A DNA stretch of 64,000 nt, taken from contig NZ_CP049160.1 of NCBI RefSeq assembly GCF_011493005.1, positions 1 through 64,000 on the forward strand, given 5' to 3'. Both the position numbers and the translations under genes were made by a program. Positions 1 to 10,675 of the stretch are shown here, one piece after another; positions within the stretch are counted from its first letter, which is position 1; each line of letters starts with the position of its first letter. The stretch comes from Caballeronia sp. SBC1. Its GTDB lineage: Bacteria > Pseudomonadota > Gammaproteobacteria > Burkholderiales > Burkholderiaceae. Below the pieces are notes generated by a model. It did not search any database and was not told the origin of the DNA. It saw only the letters and a program-made list of their open reading frames with translations.

Positions 1-200
1 GTCGCGAGGAACGTCTCGTACGCCTCGACAGCTTCTGTGCCGATAAAGAGCGCGTGGCCCGCCTGACGGACGCGCAGCAATTCGGCTTCGAGCTGCGCCG
101 CGGCCGTCTCAAGCGTGCTTGCAACAGGGGCATTGGCAGCGGTGGAATGGGCGGTGACCTTGCCAATGAACGATTCGACAAGCTCGACAAATGTCTGCAT
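1..200 (-). CDS. Unknown protein, N-terminal part, cut by window edge
   Basis: The minus strand reads open from an ATG at 198-200 to the window edge, giving about 66 residues that begin MQTFVELVESF. A purine-rich stretch (GAGAGGAAG) lies just upstream of the ATG and supports this start. The visible part is rich in Ala and Glu and looks helical (LETAAAQLEAELLRVRQAG). No signal peptide, membrane segment or recognised motif is visible. The product could be a small accessory protein of the replication region. Its C-terminus is outside the window, so no function is given. Confidence 0.55.
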   Translation of the reverse strand, partial: MQTFVELVESFIGKVTAHSTAANAPVASTLETAAAQLEAELLRVRQAGHALFIGTEAVEAYETFLA

Positions 201-586
201 GACTTCCTCTCCGGGTAAATTCCGCGCGGTGGCGTAGTGACCGGAGATGCCAGGCCGAAATCAATTCGACGGTGCGGGTGCAACTGCCCGATGACATACC
301 CGATGCCGCGCGGAGCAGGTTCAATTGGCTGCCGGCTCCTGGCCTCGCAGCCAGCCGCCGTCTGCAGTTGCGGGCTATGCGGTCCGGATATTCCTGAGCA
401 ATGTTTGAGCAGACGGTTGTTGGTATTTCATATCTATAAATCGTCGTCGAGCGCCCGAAGGCGGTGGGCAACGCGCAGCGTTGTCCACGGGCTGAGGGTG
501 ACAACTACCTGCATAGCTATTTGCAAACCTACCTGCAACTACTTGCCGGATGGCCACCCCGCCCGCAGAGCCTTGCCCAGCAATCG
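201..586. other. Non-coding stretch upstream of the iterons
   Basis: No convincing gene is seen. Open frames here lack ribosome sites and have shadow-like composition. The stretch holds two near-direct copies of CTACCTGCA (about 506-540). An AT-rich segment near 425-440 and the position between the first gene and the iterons fit a promoter and origin-flanking role. Confidence 0.4.
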
Positions 587-745
587 ATTTGAGCGATTAC
601 ACGCGCCGGAAATTTGAGCGGATACACGCGAATCGTTGAGCAGATACACGTGCCGATTTGAGCGGATACACGTGGACAACCAGGTCATTTCCGGCGGTTC
701 GGGCCGCCCAGCAAGCCTCCGGTGGGATTTGAGCGGATACACGTG
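587..745 (+). repeat. oriV: Plasmid origin iterons (five copies)
   Basis: Five directly repeated 19-bp units match ATTTGAGCGGATACACGTG with few changes, at 587-605, 612-630, 634-652, 656-674 and 727-745. The first four are spaced 25, 22 and 22 bp, about two helical turns, so they would lie on one face of the DNA. The last stands 71 bp away. Such iterons bind a plasmid Rep protein, and repA lies directly beside them. This is the likely replication and copy-control origin. Confidence 0.9.
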
Positions 746-756
746 GACAATCCCAG

Positions 757-765
757 TTATCCACA
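757..765 (+). promoter_or_regulatory. DnaA box
   Basis: TTATCCACA is a perfect consensus DnaA box. It lies 11 bp after the last iteron, the usual arrangement in iteron origins where Rep and host DnaA cooperate. Confidence 0.8.
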
Positions 766-830
766 GGCTACCTTGACGGTATGACGTTGAACGCAGATGC
801 GATATACCGATGTGCTCGCCTGACGGCGGC

Positions 831-857
831 AAAAAAAAAACCGGCCGCCTGGGCCGG
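831..857 (-). terminator. Intrinsic terminator of repA
   Basis: On the minus strand a CCGGCC...GGCCGG hairpin is followed by ten T residues, 43 bp past the repA stop. It insulates the iterons from repA transcription. Confidence 0.85.
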
Positions 858-899
858 TAAAGACCTTCACACGTGAGCGTGTGAGTCGAGGGTGCTTGA

Positions 900-2045
900 C
901 TACGCCGATCGCGATGGGGGGATGTGCAACGGGCAAGGCGTAAGACGCAGGTAATCGGTTCCGGGTTCGACATGGCCGTCAGCCTCACGATAGAAGGTGA
1001 GGACTTCCCGAAGTCGCCTCTTGAAGTTTGCCTTGAAGTCGTAGAGACCACGCTGGGTTTCTGGATAGCCTGCGCCGAACTGCTGTTTCAGAGCAATCCA
1101 CGGGATTTTCACTTCGGGGCGCCCGGAGACTTTCAGGACGTACATCCGGTAGGTCAACCACGCATAGATGTCCATTGCGAACGGCGATTTTGTGAGGGCG
1201 TGACAAACCTCCATCTTGATGGGCACTGGCGCGCTAACGATCTCTTTGAAGAAGTTTTCAGAGAGCTCCAGGCTGCTTTCCCACACTGATTTCTGTTCGG
1301 CCGACTTGGGGTGCCAGAAAACGTTCGACTCGTCGGAGATCAACAGCCTTTTAGACGAATCTATGTGCTCGTCGACGTACTCGATGGAAATGACGGCTTT
1401 GAAGAGCCTCATGCTCTGGTCGCGGAACCGCTTGATGTCACGCCCGTTGCTGTGCAGGCCGACCTTTTCGAGGAACTCGGCCTGGCTGCGACCGAGAGAC
1501 AGTGTCCGCTGTTTGGTTATAACCGCTTGGGTGCAGATCCATGCAAGCACCATTCGGGGTATGGCACCGTAGGGAATTCCGTAATGCTTGCTTGTCGGGC
1601 TCACGGTCAACGTGAGTTTTCCTGTGTCGCGCCAGTAGATCTGGCCAGGCGGAAGCTTGGGGTCGGTGTGAGGCAGTGTCGCCTGGGCGAGTGTTCTAGC
1701 GAGATATCCGGTCGCGCCTGCAAGGCCAGCTTCTTCCTGCTCAATCATCAATGCTTCTTCGATGAGCATTTTCTGACGCTTGGTCAGTTCTCCAGGTTCG
1801 GGCTTCTTCGGACTGGTCTTGCGGCGGGCGGCCGGCGCCTTGGCGATTATTTGCTGCGTTGATGTTGGCTGCCCGAGCAGATCTGCGTCGCTGGATAGGC
1901 GGATGGTCGCCGACTGCGCGGTTCTGGAGGAGCCGCGTGCTCGTGCCATGTTGGCGGCGGTCTGTGTGGCGTCAGCGGCCGGGATACCACGACTGATCAA
2001 TTCGGAGCGGTACGCCGACTCGTCAAAGTGGAAGTCGTCCGCCAT
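900..2045 (-). CDS. repA: Plasmid replication initiator RepA
   Basis: About 381 residues resembling the plasmid RepA family with a RepA_C-type domain. The block around VPYGAIPRMVLAWICTQ through FLEKVGLHSNGRDIKRFRDQ is typical of these initiators, which bind iterons and open the origin. The start is placed at the ATG at 2043-2045 (MADDFHFDE), preceded by GTGAGG; an in-frame ATG ten codons earlier has a poorer context. The N-terminal 110 residues are Ala/Pro/Lys rich and variable. Iterons lie downstream of the gene with a terminator between. Family assignment is by recognition of conserved blocks and by the adjacent iterons. Confidence 0.88.
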   Translation of the reverse strand: MADDFHFDESAYRSELISRGIPAADATQTAANMARARGSSRTAQSATIRLSSDADLLGQPTSTQQIIAKAPAARRKTSPKKPEPGELTKRQKMLIEEALMIEQEEAGLAGATGYLARTLAQATLPHTDPKLPPGQIYWRDTGKLTLTVSPTSKHYGIPYGAIPRMVLAWICTQAVITKQRTLSLGRSQAEFLEKVGLHSNGRDIKRFRDQSMRLFKAVISIEYVDEHIDSSKRLLISDESNVFWHPKSAEQKSVWESSLELSENFFKEIVSAPVPIKMEVCHALTKSPFAMDIYAWLTYRMYVLKVSGRPEVKIPWIALKQQFGAGYPETQRGLYDFKANFKRRLREVLTFYREADGHVEPGTDYLRLTPCPLHIPPSRSA

Positions 2046-2194
2046 TGTCGCCTCACCGGTTCGACAGTCGAACAAAACTGTTTTCCAACCCGACGCAACC
2101 GCGAACGACAGCCTTTGTGAGTCCGTTGCGTTTGCATAGGTACGGGTGAAATTGACGTTGAGACATGTTGTGCTGTTTTATCGCCAAGTCTGGT

Positions 2195-2305
2195 TTATCT
2201 GGTGATACTTGGTGAGTTACTGGGCGGGATTAACGCCAGCACCCCCAAAATTGCTGACAATCCTACCGTGACATGCATAATCGGCAAAGGATTATTTTTA
2301 CTCAT
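2195..2305 (-). CDS. Possible small membrane protein downstream of the Cas12-like gene
   Basis: A 36-codon ORF starts with ATG at 2303-2305, 10 bp past the stop of the Cas12/TnpB-like gene. It has one hydrophobic stretch, MHVTVGLSAILGVLALI, long enough to cross the membrane, between polar ends. The upstream GAGAA is a weak ribosome site. It could be a genuine single-pass microprotein co-transcribed with the upstream gene. Equally, TnpB-type genes often carry a guide RNA over their 3-prime end and just beyond, which would occupy the same place. Both are open. Confidence 0.35.
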   Translation of the reverse strand: MSKNNPLPIMHVTVGLSAILGVLALIPPSNSPSITR

Positions 2306-2315
2306 TAAAGGTTCT

Positions 2316-3893
2316 CTATCGATTTTGCGACGCGCGCAACAAGTTCGCGGCGTTATTAAAGTCCTGATCCCATTGGGAGCCGCAGCCCGTACATGTGATC
2401 ATCAACGGGCTGCCCAAGACGTTCCGGGTGCCGCAGAAGTGGCATTCCTGGCTCAAATAGGGAGCGGCGATCCGGCGTACCTCAAACCGCCCGGCCCGCT
2501 CACTCTCAGCGAAAAAGGCACACAAGGTGGATATCGCGGCGCGCTGCCTGTGCCCCCTCCTCTGTTCGACAATCCATGTGTTGTCGTTCTTTTGCCGGTT
2601 GGCGAGCATCGAAAGATCGAGTTGCTCAATCGCGATTGTGCTGACGCGCGGCGCTATCGCCGCGACGAAAATGCGGTAGATCGCGGCGCGGCGTGCAAGA
2701 AGGTTTTTCCTCAGGTGCGCGGCCTCGTCGAATTTCCGCCGGTTGGCCTGATACCAGGTTTGCAGCTGAGGGGACAATGCCGCCTCACGGGACCACCGCT
2801 CTCCAAGCGAGCGCAGACCGAGAGCGGTTCCTGGGTTAGCCTTTATACGTTCGACATGGTGGCGCAGGCTCGCGGGAGCAAGTTCGAGCTCGGGCATTAT
2901 CTGCGGCATGTCTGCCACGGCGGCACGACGGACGCTTGATTCAAGGTCCTCCATGTAGTCGAAGCTGAGCATCCATTCTGCAGGTAGCTCGAGCACCTCT
3001 TCGGTACCGTCGGAGAAGCGAACAGCTGCGACGCGCAGGCCTGTCTCCGTGATACGCCAACCCATGTTGATAGCAGCGGACAGATTCCCCTGTTTCAGGA
3101 CTGGCTGGCCGCTTGTCTCCACCACGATATGGACCTCGTACCTTAACGAGACGCCAACCCGTTTGGTGACAAGTCGTGCTAGCTTGACCATGGCATCCGG
3201 CGGAAGTGGTCTATGCATGACCATAGGAAAGGATGCGAGGATCTTGTCATCCCGCTTCTTGCCCAATGTTGCAACCGTGAAGCGGAGCGTGCGTTTGCGC
3301 CCCTCGCCTTCGATTGCGAGATTTGCACTTTTGTCAGCGAGGTGGGTGGCCGGCACCGGATTCGGAAATGGGATGACGAGGACTCCCGTTTCAGAGTCGT
3401 TGCGGCGACGAAGCTTGCCGCCGCGGCGCAAGGCTTGCTGCCGGGCGCGGATGACCTCGTGCATCAGAGCATTTCGATTGGGCCACCACAGGAAGCTATT
3501 GCCCGTGAGCTGGTTGGCTTCTTTCAGGAAGCGCGCGTTTGACGCATGAGTGATATCCCGCACCTCGCTCTTCAGGGGTTTGAGAGCATCGACAACGGCA
3601 ACATACCGTTGCTGTACGGCTCGCTTGAGCGTCGTCTCGACATCAGGTGCTGCGCGATCGGTCCGGCCTGGAGTACGGCGGTGTTCGGCCAGCGCGAGTC
3701 TCGCCGCCTCATAATGCTCCTGTGCGATCGCGACACCTGGGTGCTGGGCGCCGAGCGTTTGCAGGAAGGTGCGGTGGGACGTGTCGTGGAGCTCAACCAG
3801 GCGGTTCCAAACACGGGCGCGCTCGGCGAGATGGGTCGCGACGAGTTCTGGATTGTCGGGGGCGAGCAGCCCGAACACGTAGGTTTTTAGCAT
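2316..3893 (-). CDS. Cas12/TnpB-like RuvC protein with mutated first catalytic residue
   Basis: 525 residues. The C-terminal half has the layout of TnpB and Cas12 effectors: RuvC-I block AINMGWR near residues 274-280, RuvC-II block IAIEQLDL near 420-427 with Glu423, a zinc ribbon with Cys484, Cys487, Cys501 and Cys504, and RuvC-III block DQDFNNAANL near 509-518. In active relatives RuvC-I reads I-D-x-G; here the Asp position is Asn276 (codon AAC at 3066-3068). Loss of that metal ligand should abolish cleavage, so the protein may bind DNA or RNA without cutting. At 525 aa it is longer than typical TnpB (about 400). No transposon ends, TnpA or CRISPR array is visible nearby. It sits between repA and an orphan gene. 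Confidence 0.72.
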   Translation of the reverse strand: MLKTYVFGLLAPDNPELVATHLAERARVWNRLVELHDTSHRTFLQTLGAQHPGVAIAQEHYEAARLALAEHRRTPGRTDRAAPDVETTLKRAVQQRYVAVVDALKPLKSEVRDITHASNARFLKEANQLTGNSFLWWPNRNALMHEVIRARQQALRRGGKLRRRNDSETGVLVIPFPNPVPATHLADKSANLAIEGEGRKRTLRFTVATLGKKRDDKILASFPMVMHRPLPPDAMVKLARLVTKRVGVSLRYEVHIVVETSGQPVLKQGNLSAAINMGWRITETGLRVAAVRFSDGTEEVLELPAEWMLSFDYMEDLESSVRRAAVADMPQIMPELELAPASLRHHVERIKANPGTALGLRSLGERWSREAALSPQLQTWYQANRRKFDEAAHLRKNLLARRAAIYRIFVAAIAPRVSTIAIEQLDLSMLANRQKNDNTWIVEQRRGHRQRAAISTLCAFFAESERAGRFEVRRIAAPYLSQECHFCGTRNVLGSPLMITCTGCGSQWDQDFNNAANLLRASQNR

Positions 3894-3941
3894 GCTGAAA
3901 TTGTCACCGGGAACGTGGTCGTCGAATTATTCCGGCTCGCG

Positions 3942-4000
3942 AAAAAAGAAAATGCCCCTGCACTCGTTTCCGAGTAGCAAAGGCGTGGAGAGAAGGGGAC
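3942..4000 (-). terminator. Intrinsic terminator with branched stem
   Basis: On the minus strand an outer stem (AGGGG / CCCCT) encloses an inner ACTCG-TTTC-CGAGT hairpin and is followed by a T-rich run. It closes the transcription unit of the genes at 4033-5252. Confidence 0.6.
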
Positions 4001-4032
4001 ACTTAGGACCCGGGTATCGGACCTGTCGCAGG

Positions 4033-4344
4033 TCAGAGACAGAGGTTGGTCAGCGCGCGGGCGAAGAAGTGCGAGACGAAACTGTCATCATCCATGTTGC
4101 GATACACACGAAAAATTACCTCCCAAACACCAAAGCGAACGTTGAACGCAACGTTGTCGGCGACCACGCGGACGTACTTACCCGCAATACTGCGGTGTTC
4201 CGGGAACACATCCGCTATCTCCGGACGCATCACTGCGGTGCAGTAATAGCGAGCCTTTGCGAAAGCTACCTGATCGGCCGTCGGCGCGCGCAGCGCGTCG
4301 GTATCGGGCAATGTATCGAAAACAGCACTTGCATCGTTTGACAT
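4033..4344 (-). CDS. Conserved-looking orphan protein, 103 aa
   Basis: Not recognised. The ATG at 4344 follows a good AAGGAGA ribosome site. The protein is soluble, with no membrane segment. Its central part, ARYYCTAVMRPEIADVFPEHRSIAGKYVRVVADN, looks beta-rich. It lies 50 bp after the stop of the gene at 4395-5252 with no terminator between, so the two probably share a transcript. Its leader resembles those of other array genes (ACTCATCCAAGGAGAT). Confidence 0.7.
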   Translation of the reverse strand: MSNDASAVFDTLPDTDALRAPTADQVAFAKARYYCTAVMRPEIADVFPEHRSIAGKYVRVVADNVAFNVRFGVWEVIFRVYRNMDDDSFVSHFFARALTNLCL

Positions 4345-4394
4345 GACAATCTCCTTGGATGAGTTGAGGACTTGTTTTGAACCCGTGATATGGG

Positions 4395-5252
4395 TCAGGT
4401 CGGCCGCGAAGGTCTGAGATCAGTGGCTTTGATGATGCCGGCGCAGACCAATGCCCTGCCCCACCACCGGTTCGCCCGAGAATTCGCCGGGTGGAGGGCG
4501 ATGTCCCGGAATGTTCCGTCGATGAAGTCGCGCTCTCCGTGTGCCGTGATCCACGATGGCACCCCGTGTGACTCGCTGGGCTCTGCGCCTCTGTAGTCCC
4601 TTTGAATGCGCTGAACAAGCTCTCTGAACGTCATCGATTCATCCTGCCAATCGAAGCCTTGTTCAGCAGCATCGCCTTCTTCCGCGCTTTCATCGGTGAT
4701 GACCGTGTAGGTCTGGTTGAAGCTCATAGTCTCGAGGCGCTCGACTGTTGCGACGGTACCGACGTTCTCCATGCAAGGGTGATCGGAGAACAATTCGATG
4801 CCGTGTAGCGCGTTGCGAGCCCAAATGCCGTTGCCCGTCTTGCTGTCGTGATGACTAGCGATGCAGGTGAAGCCTGATTTGGCAAGTGCGGTTTCGGAGC
4901 TCGCGATGAGAATTTCGCGCATTCCACCCGGCCGGTTGAGACGATCGTGCTTGTAGTACTGATCCATCGCAACCGCGACACAGGCAGCAACCCCGAGGGC
5001 GGAGAACTTCGTCCAATCGGGTTGCCAGTGTCGGCAAGGATGGTAGCTTCCCTCGCTTGTACGCTGCACCATGACAAGATCACCCGGCGAGTGGCACTCC
5101 GACCAGGTCTCCTCGTTACAATGAAACCAGAGGAGGCCCGCCGCAGTTGAGCTGATGCCCTGCACAACGACGTTCGAGCGCGAGTTGGTGAAGCACCGGG
5201 TATCGCCTTCGCGTACGTTGGCTGCTGTTATGATCAGAATCGGATGTGTCAT
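4395..5252 (-). CDS. Orphan protein, 285 aa
   Basis: Not recognised. The start at 5252 is preceded by a CTGGAGAT ribosome site that recurs in front of several genes of this array. The sequence is Trp- and Cys-containing and soluble. It has no signal peptide, and no catalytic motif could be identified. Upstream lies an intrinsic terminator and an 80-bp leader, so it begins a new transcription unit that probably includes the 103-aa gene downstream. Confidence 0.75.
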   Translation of the reverse strand: MTHPILIITAANVREGDTRCFTNSRSNVVVQGISSTAAGLLWFHCNEETWSECHSPGDLVMVQRTSEGSYHPCRHWQPDWTKFSALGVAACVAVAMDQYYKHDRLNRPGGMREILIASSETALAKSGFTCIASHHDSKTGNGIWARNALHGIELFSDHPCMENVGTVATVERLETMSFNQTYTVITDESAEEGDAAEQGFDWQDESMTFRELVQRIQRDYRGAEPSESHGVPSWITAHGERDFIDGTFRDIALHPANSRANRWWGRALVCAGIIKATDLRPSRPT

Positions 5253-5332
5253 TTCAATCTCCAGATAGAAGCGCGGATCTCGCGAAATCGCGACGCGCCG
5301 GATGGGAAAACGTGGTCGCGGATATGCAACGC

Positions 5333-5364
5333 AAAAAAAAACCTCACAGCGGGCGCTGTGAGGT
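5333..5364 (-). terminator. Intrinsic terminator
   Basis: ACCTCACAGC-GGGC-GCTGTGAGGT is a near-perfect stem; on the minus strand it is followed by nine T. It lies just upstream of the leader of the 4395-5252 gene. Confidence 0.9.
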
Positions 5365-5440
5365 TTATGGGTTGACCCGGAAGTAAGCCGGCGTTAAGCA
5401 GCCAGAGATTGCGTTTGCGATGTGAGAGTCATGCGCGACG

Positions 5441-5476
5441 AAAAACAACCCTCCCTGAGATGAAGTCCAGTCAGGG
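5441..5476 (-). terminator. Intrinsic terminator of the 5507-6259 gene
   Basis: A CCCTGA...TCAGGG stem followed on the minus strand by GTTGTTTTT, 30 bp past the stop of the 250-aa gene. A second terminator follows at 5333-5364. The 70 bp between them contain only a 12-codon ATG frame (stop near 5399) without a ribosome site. Confidence 0.7.
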
Positions 5477-5506
5477 TTTTGGGTGTTGACCGGAGCTATC
5501 GGGCAG

Positions 5507-6259
5507 TCATTCGGAAACAGCGATGGCGGGTTCGGGTTCGCGCAACCGCGCCGGTGTTTCGGCGTCGTCGCTAAGTACGAAAACCTCGATCACGGTTTCG
5601 GCCATCGCTTCGTGAAAATATTCGGAGCCAAGCCATGTCAGACGACGCATGCAATAGTCGACTCCCTTTTTCGTATCGCACTGGTGAAATCCGATTTGTA
5701 ACGCTCGGACAATGGATGCTCTTGCTACCGCGTCTTGAGCGATCACCTCCACGTTCTCGGTGTTGAAGTAAGTCAAGTCCGACGGCTCGACCTTGGCGAG
5801 AATCGTTTCGTTATCGATGTCAACAACAACCTGTCGCTGACTGTCGTAACGAAATCGCAATAGCAGCAGATCATCAGCGATCGCGCTTGGACGCCATCCG
5901 AACATGTAGGCGTGCACTTGCTGCCGTATCGTGCCGGGGCGGTCGCCGGTATGAGCTTCCACCCAGTTGAGAGACTCTTCGATCAGCTGACCTGGCAGAA
6001 TGTTGCCAATGCTTTCGTCCCCACAAAGCGAGTAACGCCCCCGGGCCTGATGTTGCGGACCCATATTGCCGTTTTGGAAGAACAGTTCCGAGTGGAAACT
6101 CGGATTGGACTGGTGGACCTCCAGGAAAGCCTTTCCAATCGATCCATGAATCGTTCCCGAGGTACCGCGGCGTTGAAGCATATGTGTGCCGTCGGCAAGC
6201 TTGATGCCTTGCTTTGATCCCGCGATGATTTTCGTGGTGCGATAGACAGAGTCCGTCAT
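5507..6259 (-). CDS. Orphan protein, 250 aa
   Basis: Not recognised. The ATG at 6257-6259 follows CTGGAGATCACAATC, a strong ribosome site. The protein is mixed alpha/beta and soluble. It has a Gly/Thr-rich segment near residues 30-45 and an acidic C-terminus. It has its own terminator downstream and its own leader upstream, so it is a single-gene unit. Nothing visible points to a catalytic activity. Confidence 0.78.
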   Translation of the reverse strand: MTDSVYRTTKIIAGSKQGIKLADGTHMLQRRGTSGTIHGSIGKAFLEVHQSNPSFHSELFFQNGNMGPQHQARGRYSLCGDESIGNILPGQLIEESLNWVEAHTGDRPGTIRQQVHAYMFGWRPSAIADDLLLLRFRYDSQRQVVVDIDNETILAKVEPSDLTYFNTENVEVIAQDAVARASIVRALQIGFHQCDTKKGVDYCMRRLTWLGSEYFHEAMAETVIEVFVLSDDAETPARLREPEPAIAVSE

Positions 6260-6341
6260 GATTGTGATCTCCAGGGAAATGTTAGAAATTTCAGGCCGCG
6301 GATGGCCTCAAACGGGTCGATGCGCCCGGAGATGCAACGTC

Positions 6342-6401
6342 AAAAAAATAGCCCCTCGGAAGACGCCTGCCACAGTCACCGCTGTGATGCAACGCCGGGG
6401 C
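6342..6401 (-). terminator. Intrinsic terminator, long stem
   Basis: An outer GCCCC/GGGGC stem with an inner CACAG...CTGTG hairpin, followed by seven T on the minus strand. It closes whatever is transcribed from 6400-6540. Confidence 0.65.
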
Positions 6402-6559
6402 ATTTGACGGCTAGGAAGAACAAACCCTGACCCGGAATGACATCCGGACAGGGGCTGTGGGGGTTACATCACCCTGGCGATAGTGGGCTGGAAGCCTGTG
6501 TCGCCAGAGATGAGTTGGATACGGTTCCGCGGGAGCAGACAGCCGGTCGCGATGTGGCC
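6402..6559. other. Gap between terminators with an extra hairpin
   Basis: No gene is supported here. A strong hairpin, CCCTGACCCGG...CCGGACAGGG, lies at 6425-6452. The two flanking terminators suggest a short independent transcript, possibly a small RNA, but this is inference. Confidence 0.35.
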
Positions 6560-6600
6560 AAAAAAGAAAACGCCCAACAGTCCTTGCGGAACCGTCGGGC
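6560..6600 (-). terminator. Intrinsic terminator of the IS-split gene
   Basis: A GCCC...GGGC stem with an inner hairpin, followed on the minus strand by TTTTCTTTTTT, 14 bp past the stop of the gene fragment at 6615. Confidence 0.65.
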
Positions 6601-6614
6601 AGTAGGATTTGGAA

Positions 6615-6905
6615 TCAGAGGGTTGTTAGACCCCGGGCCGCCCAATATTGAGCTTCCGCAGATTCCTTGGAGATTTCACAGGCAGCGGTGAGCATCAGCT
6701 CGTGGGCAACTACTGCGATATATGCATCGTCACCGTCGTTGATACCCCATAGTGCGTGCATGTAGTCGATCGGTGTGAACGCATCCATTTCAGGATCATC
6801 ACCGAGCGGAGTGACGACAACACCGCACCAATGCCACTCGTCCTTTGCCCACCCAGAGAGATACTCGAAGTCCCGTCGGACAGCTTCGGCGCGGATTTCT
6901 CCGCG
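6615..6905 (-). pseudogene. C-terminal half of a gene split by an IS21 element
   Basis: The last 94 codons of a gene whose N-terminal half lies at 9794-10259. Joining 9794 to 6901, which removes the IS and one CGCG duplicate, keeps the frame and gives a continuous 250-aa product. Across the join it reads ...KALTRGEIRAEAVRR. The fragment is acidic and Trp-containing and ends in AARGLTTL. Its function is unknown. The original product was probably a soluble plasmid orphan like its neighbours. Confidence 0.85.
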
Positions 6906-7090
6906 TGTGCCGCGCGTCAAACAAGATGAGAGCCGTGCGTCAATCAGGATGAGAGTACTGGCGTTGCGGCAGCGGTGGAGGGCGTAGCCCAGAACCGCTG
7001 CCGCAACGCCGCGCCGAGGAGTCCGCCCCGCTGCCGGGGTGCCTTGTCGGTGGTCGCGGTAAATCGGGTATGAACAGCTCTTCCATGTAG

Positions 7091-9468
<2,378 letters not shown>

Positions 9469-9793
9469 CCCGCTGTTCTCATCCTGATTGACGCGCGGCT
9501 CGCAGGCAAAGCTAGCCGGCGTCAATCAACCCCGGATTCACCTTCCACGCCACCACATTCTCATCTGATTGTCGTGCAGCCAGAATACCTGCGGCGTCAC
9601 AATTACACAGCAATCCTCATCGACTGATCGCTTCAGCTTGATTGTCGCGCGACACCCACTCGCCCGCGTCAATCAACGCCGCACGTCAATCAATAAACGC
9701 TTGCCAGCGTCAATCAACATCGGCATCATCATTTCTGCCGCGACATTCTCAACTTGATTGTCGCGCGTCTCTCATCCAGATTGTCGCGCCACA
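9469..9793 (+). repeat. Right-end repeat array of the IS21 element
   Basis: About 325 bp without a gene. It contains repeated end motifs, variants of TTGATTGTCGCGC and CTCATCCTGATTGACGCGCG, in the same orientation, plus several GCGTCAATCAA blocks. These are probable IstA binding sites. The array is long compared with the 200 bp before istA on the left side. Confidence 0.75.
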
Positions 9794-10259
9794 CGCGTGT
9801 AAGCGCTTTGGTTCGGTCACGGCCTTCGAGCGTCACGACCTCTGTTTTCACCTGCTGAACCCGCATGAGGCCGCCGAATCGATGGCCGCGTTTCGGTTTG
9901 CCAATAACGCGCCGAACCTTCCGGGGCTTGGCCAGGCGATCAAGCAAGGCTGCTTGTTCTTCATCCGCCAATCCCCAACCGTCTCGCTTCGCGAGAAGGT
10001 TCGCCTCGGCCGCGTCGTAGTAGCGTTTGTGAGAGCCGTCATTTGCAAGAACCCACTCGCCAGGCCCTTTATCTCGAGTAGTCCATGCAGAGACAGGTCC
10101 GTGGCCGTCGTGCTCCTTCCACGGCTCGCCCATGTGTTCGTCGAACTGCACGTTGACACGAAAACGATAGGTACGTCCTTGAAAGGTGATGGTCTGAACA
10201 TCACCGTCGGTGACGTAGAGGGCTTTTGATGCGTTGGCAACACTTGCAACGTTTGGCAT
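9794..10259 (-). pseudogene. N-terminal half of the IS21-split gene
   Basis: The first 155 codons, starting at the ATG at 10257-10259 behind a clear CAGGAG ribosome site. The product begins MPNVASVANASKALYV and includes a beta-rich stretch (ITFQGRTYRFRVNVQFDEHMGEP). With the 6615-6901 half it rebuilds a 250-residue protein. In the present state translation runs about 22 codons into the IS right end, ending near 9729. Function unknown. The intact form is probably a soluble plasmid orphan. Confidence 0.85.
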
Positions 10260-10322
10260 GGGTAACTCCTGAAGTAAATCCGGGCCGACCGGACGGGTGG
10301 CTAAGTTCGTGGGATGTGCGGC

Positions 10323-10357
10323 AAAAAAAAACCCACCTCATCCTGGGGATGGGTGGG
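10323..10357 (-). terminator. Intrinsic terminator of the 27-aa gene
   Basis: CCCACC-TCATCCTGGGGAT-GGGTGGG stem followed by nine T on the minus strand. Confidence 0.85.
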
Positions 10358-10429
10358 TCGTGGGAAAAAGGCACCGATTGGTGCTTTGACCATGGCTGGT
10401 GCGTCGTTTGGACGATCAGACGTCGGCAG

Positions 10430-10513
10430 TCACCAAAGGTGTAGCGGCATCGTAAAAGACAGGATCGTCAGAATCAGGAAGAGGGAGATCCAGTCCAAGA
10501 CTTTCTCATTCAT
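10430..10513 (-). CDS. 27-aa single-pass membrane microprotein
   Basis: A 27-codon ORF starts with ATG at 10511-10513 behind CGGGAGAA. After a short polar start (MNEKVLDW) the sequence is one hydrophobic helix, ISLFLILTILSFTMPL. It is flanked by its own leader upstream and a terminator 70 bp downstream, exactly like the larger genes of this array, which supports expression. Its role is unknown; single-pass microproteins often modulate membrane complexes or act as toxins, but nothing here decides that. Confidence 0.6.
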   Translation of the reverse strand: MNEKVLDWISLFLILTILSFTMPLHLW

Positions 10514-10610
10514 GATGTTCTCCCGTTGATTCGCATCGCTGCGAGGGAAGTCGGTTTCGAGGAGACCCGAGATCCGGGCGTCGTTGACAAAGCAAGCGGA
10601 ATGTTTGGAC

Positions 10611-10642
10611 AAAAAAACCCACTGCATCCGAAAATGAGTGGG
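10611..10642 (-). terminator. Intrinsic terminator of the 128-aa gene
   Basis: CCCACT-GCATCCGAAAATG-AGTGGG stem followed by seven T on the minus strand, 33 bp past the stop at 10676. Confidence 0.85.
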
Positions 10643-10675
10643 CTATGGCTTGGAACCACCAGGAGTCGTCGCTGA

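Noticed and set aside
109..617. Open frames of 126 and 131 codons near the origin
   Set aside because: They overlap the iterons or the first gene in other frames, lack ribosome sites and have Arg/Cys-rich shadow composition.
587..745. Possible CRISPR array
   Set aside because: The spacing between repeats is only 3-6 bp except once, and it lies next to repA; this is an iteron array.
5366..5440. 12-codon ORF between two terminators
   Set aside because: Too short and without a ribosome site to be supported as a gene.
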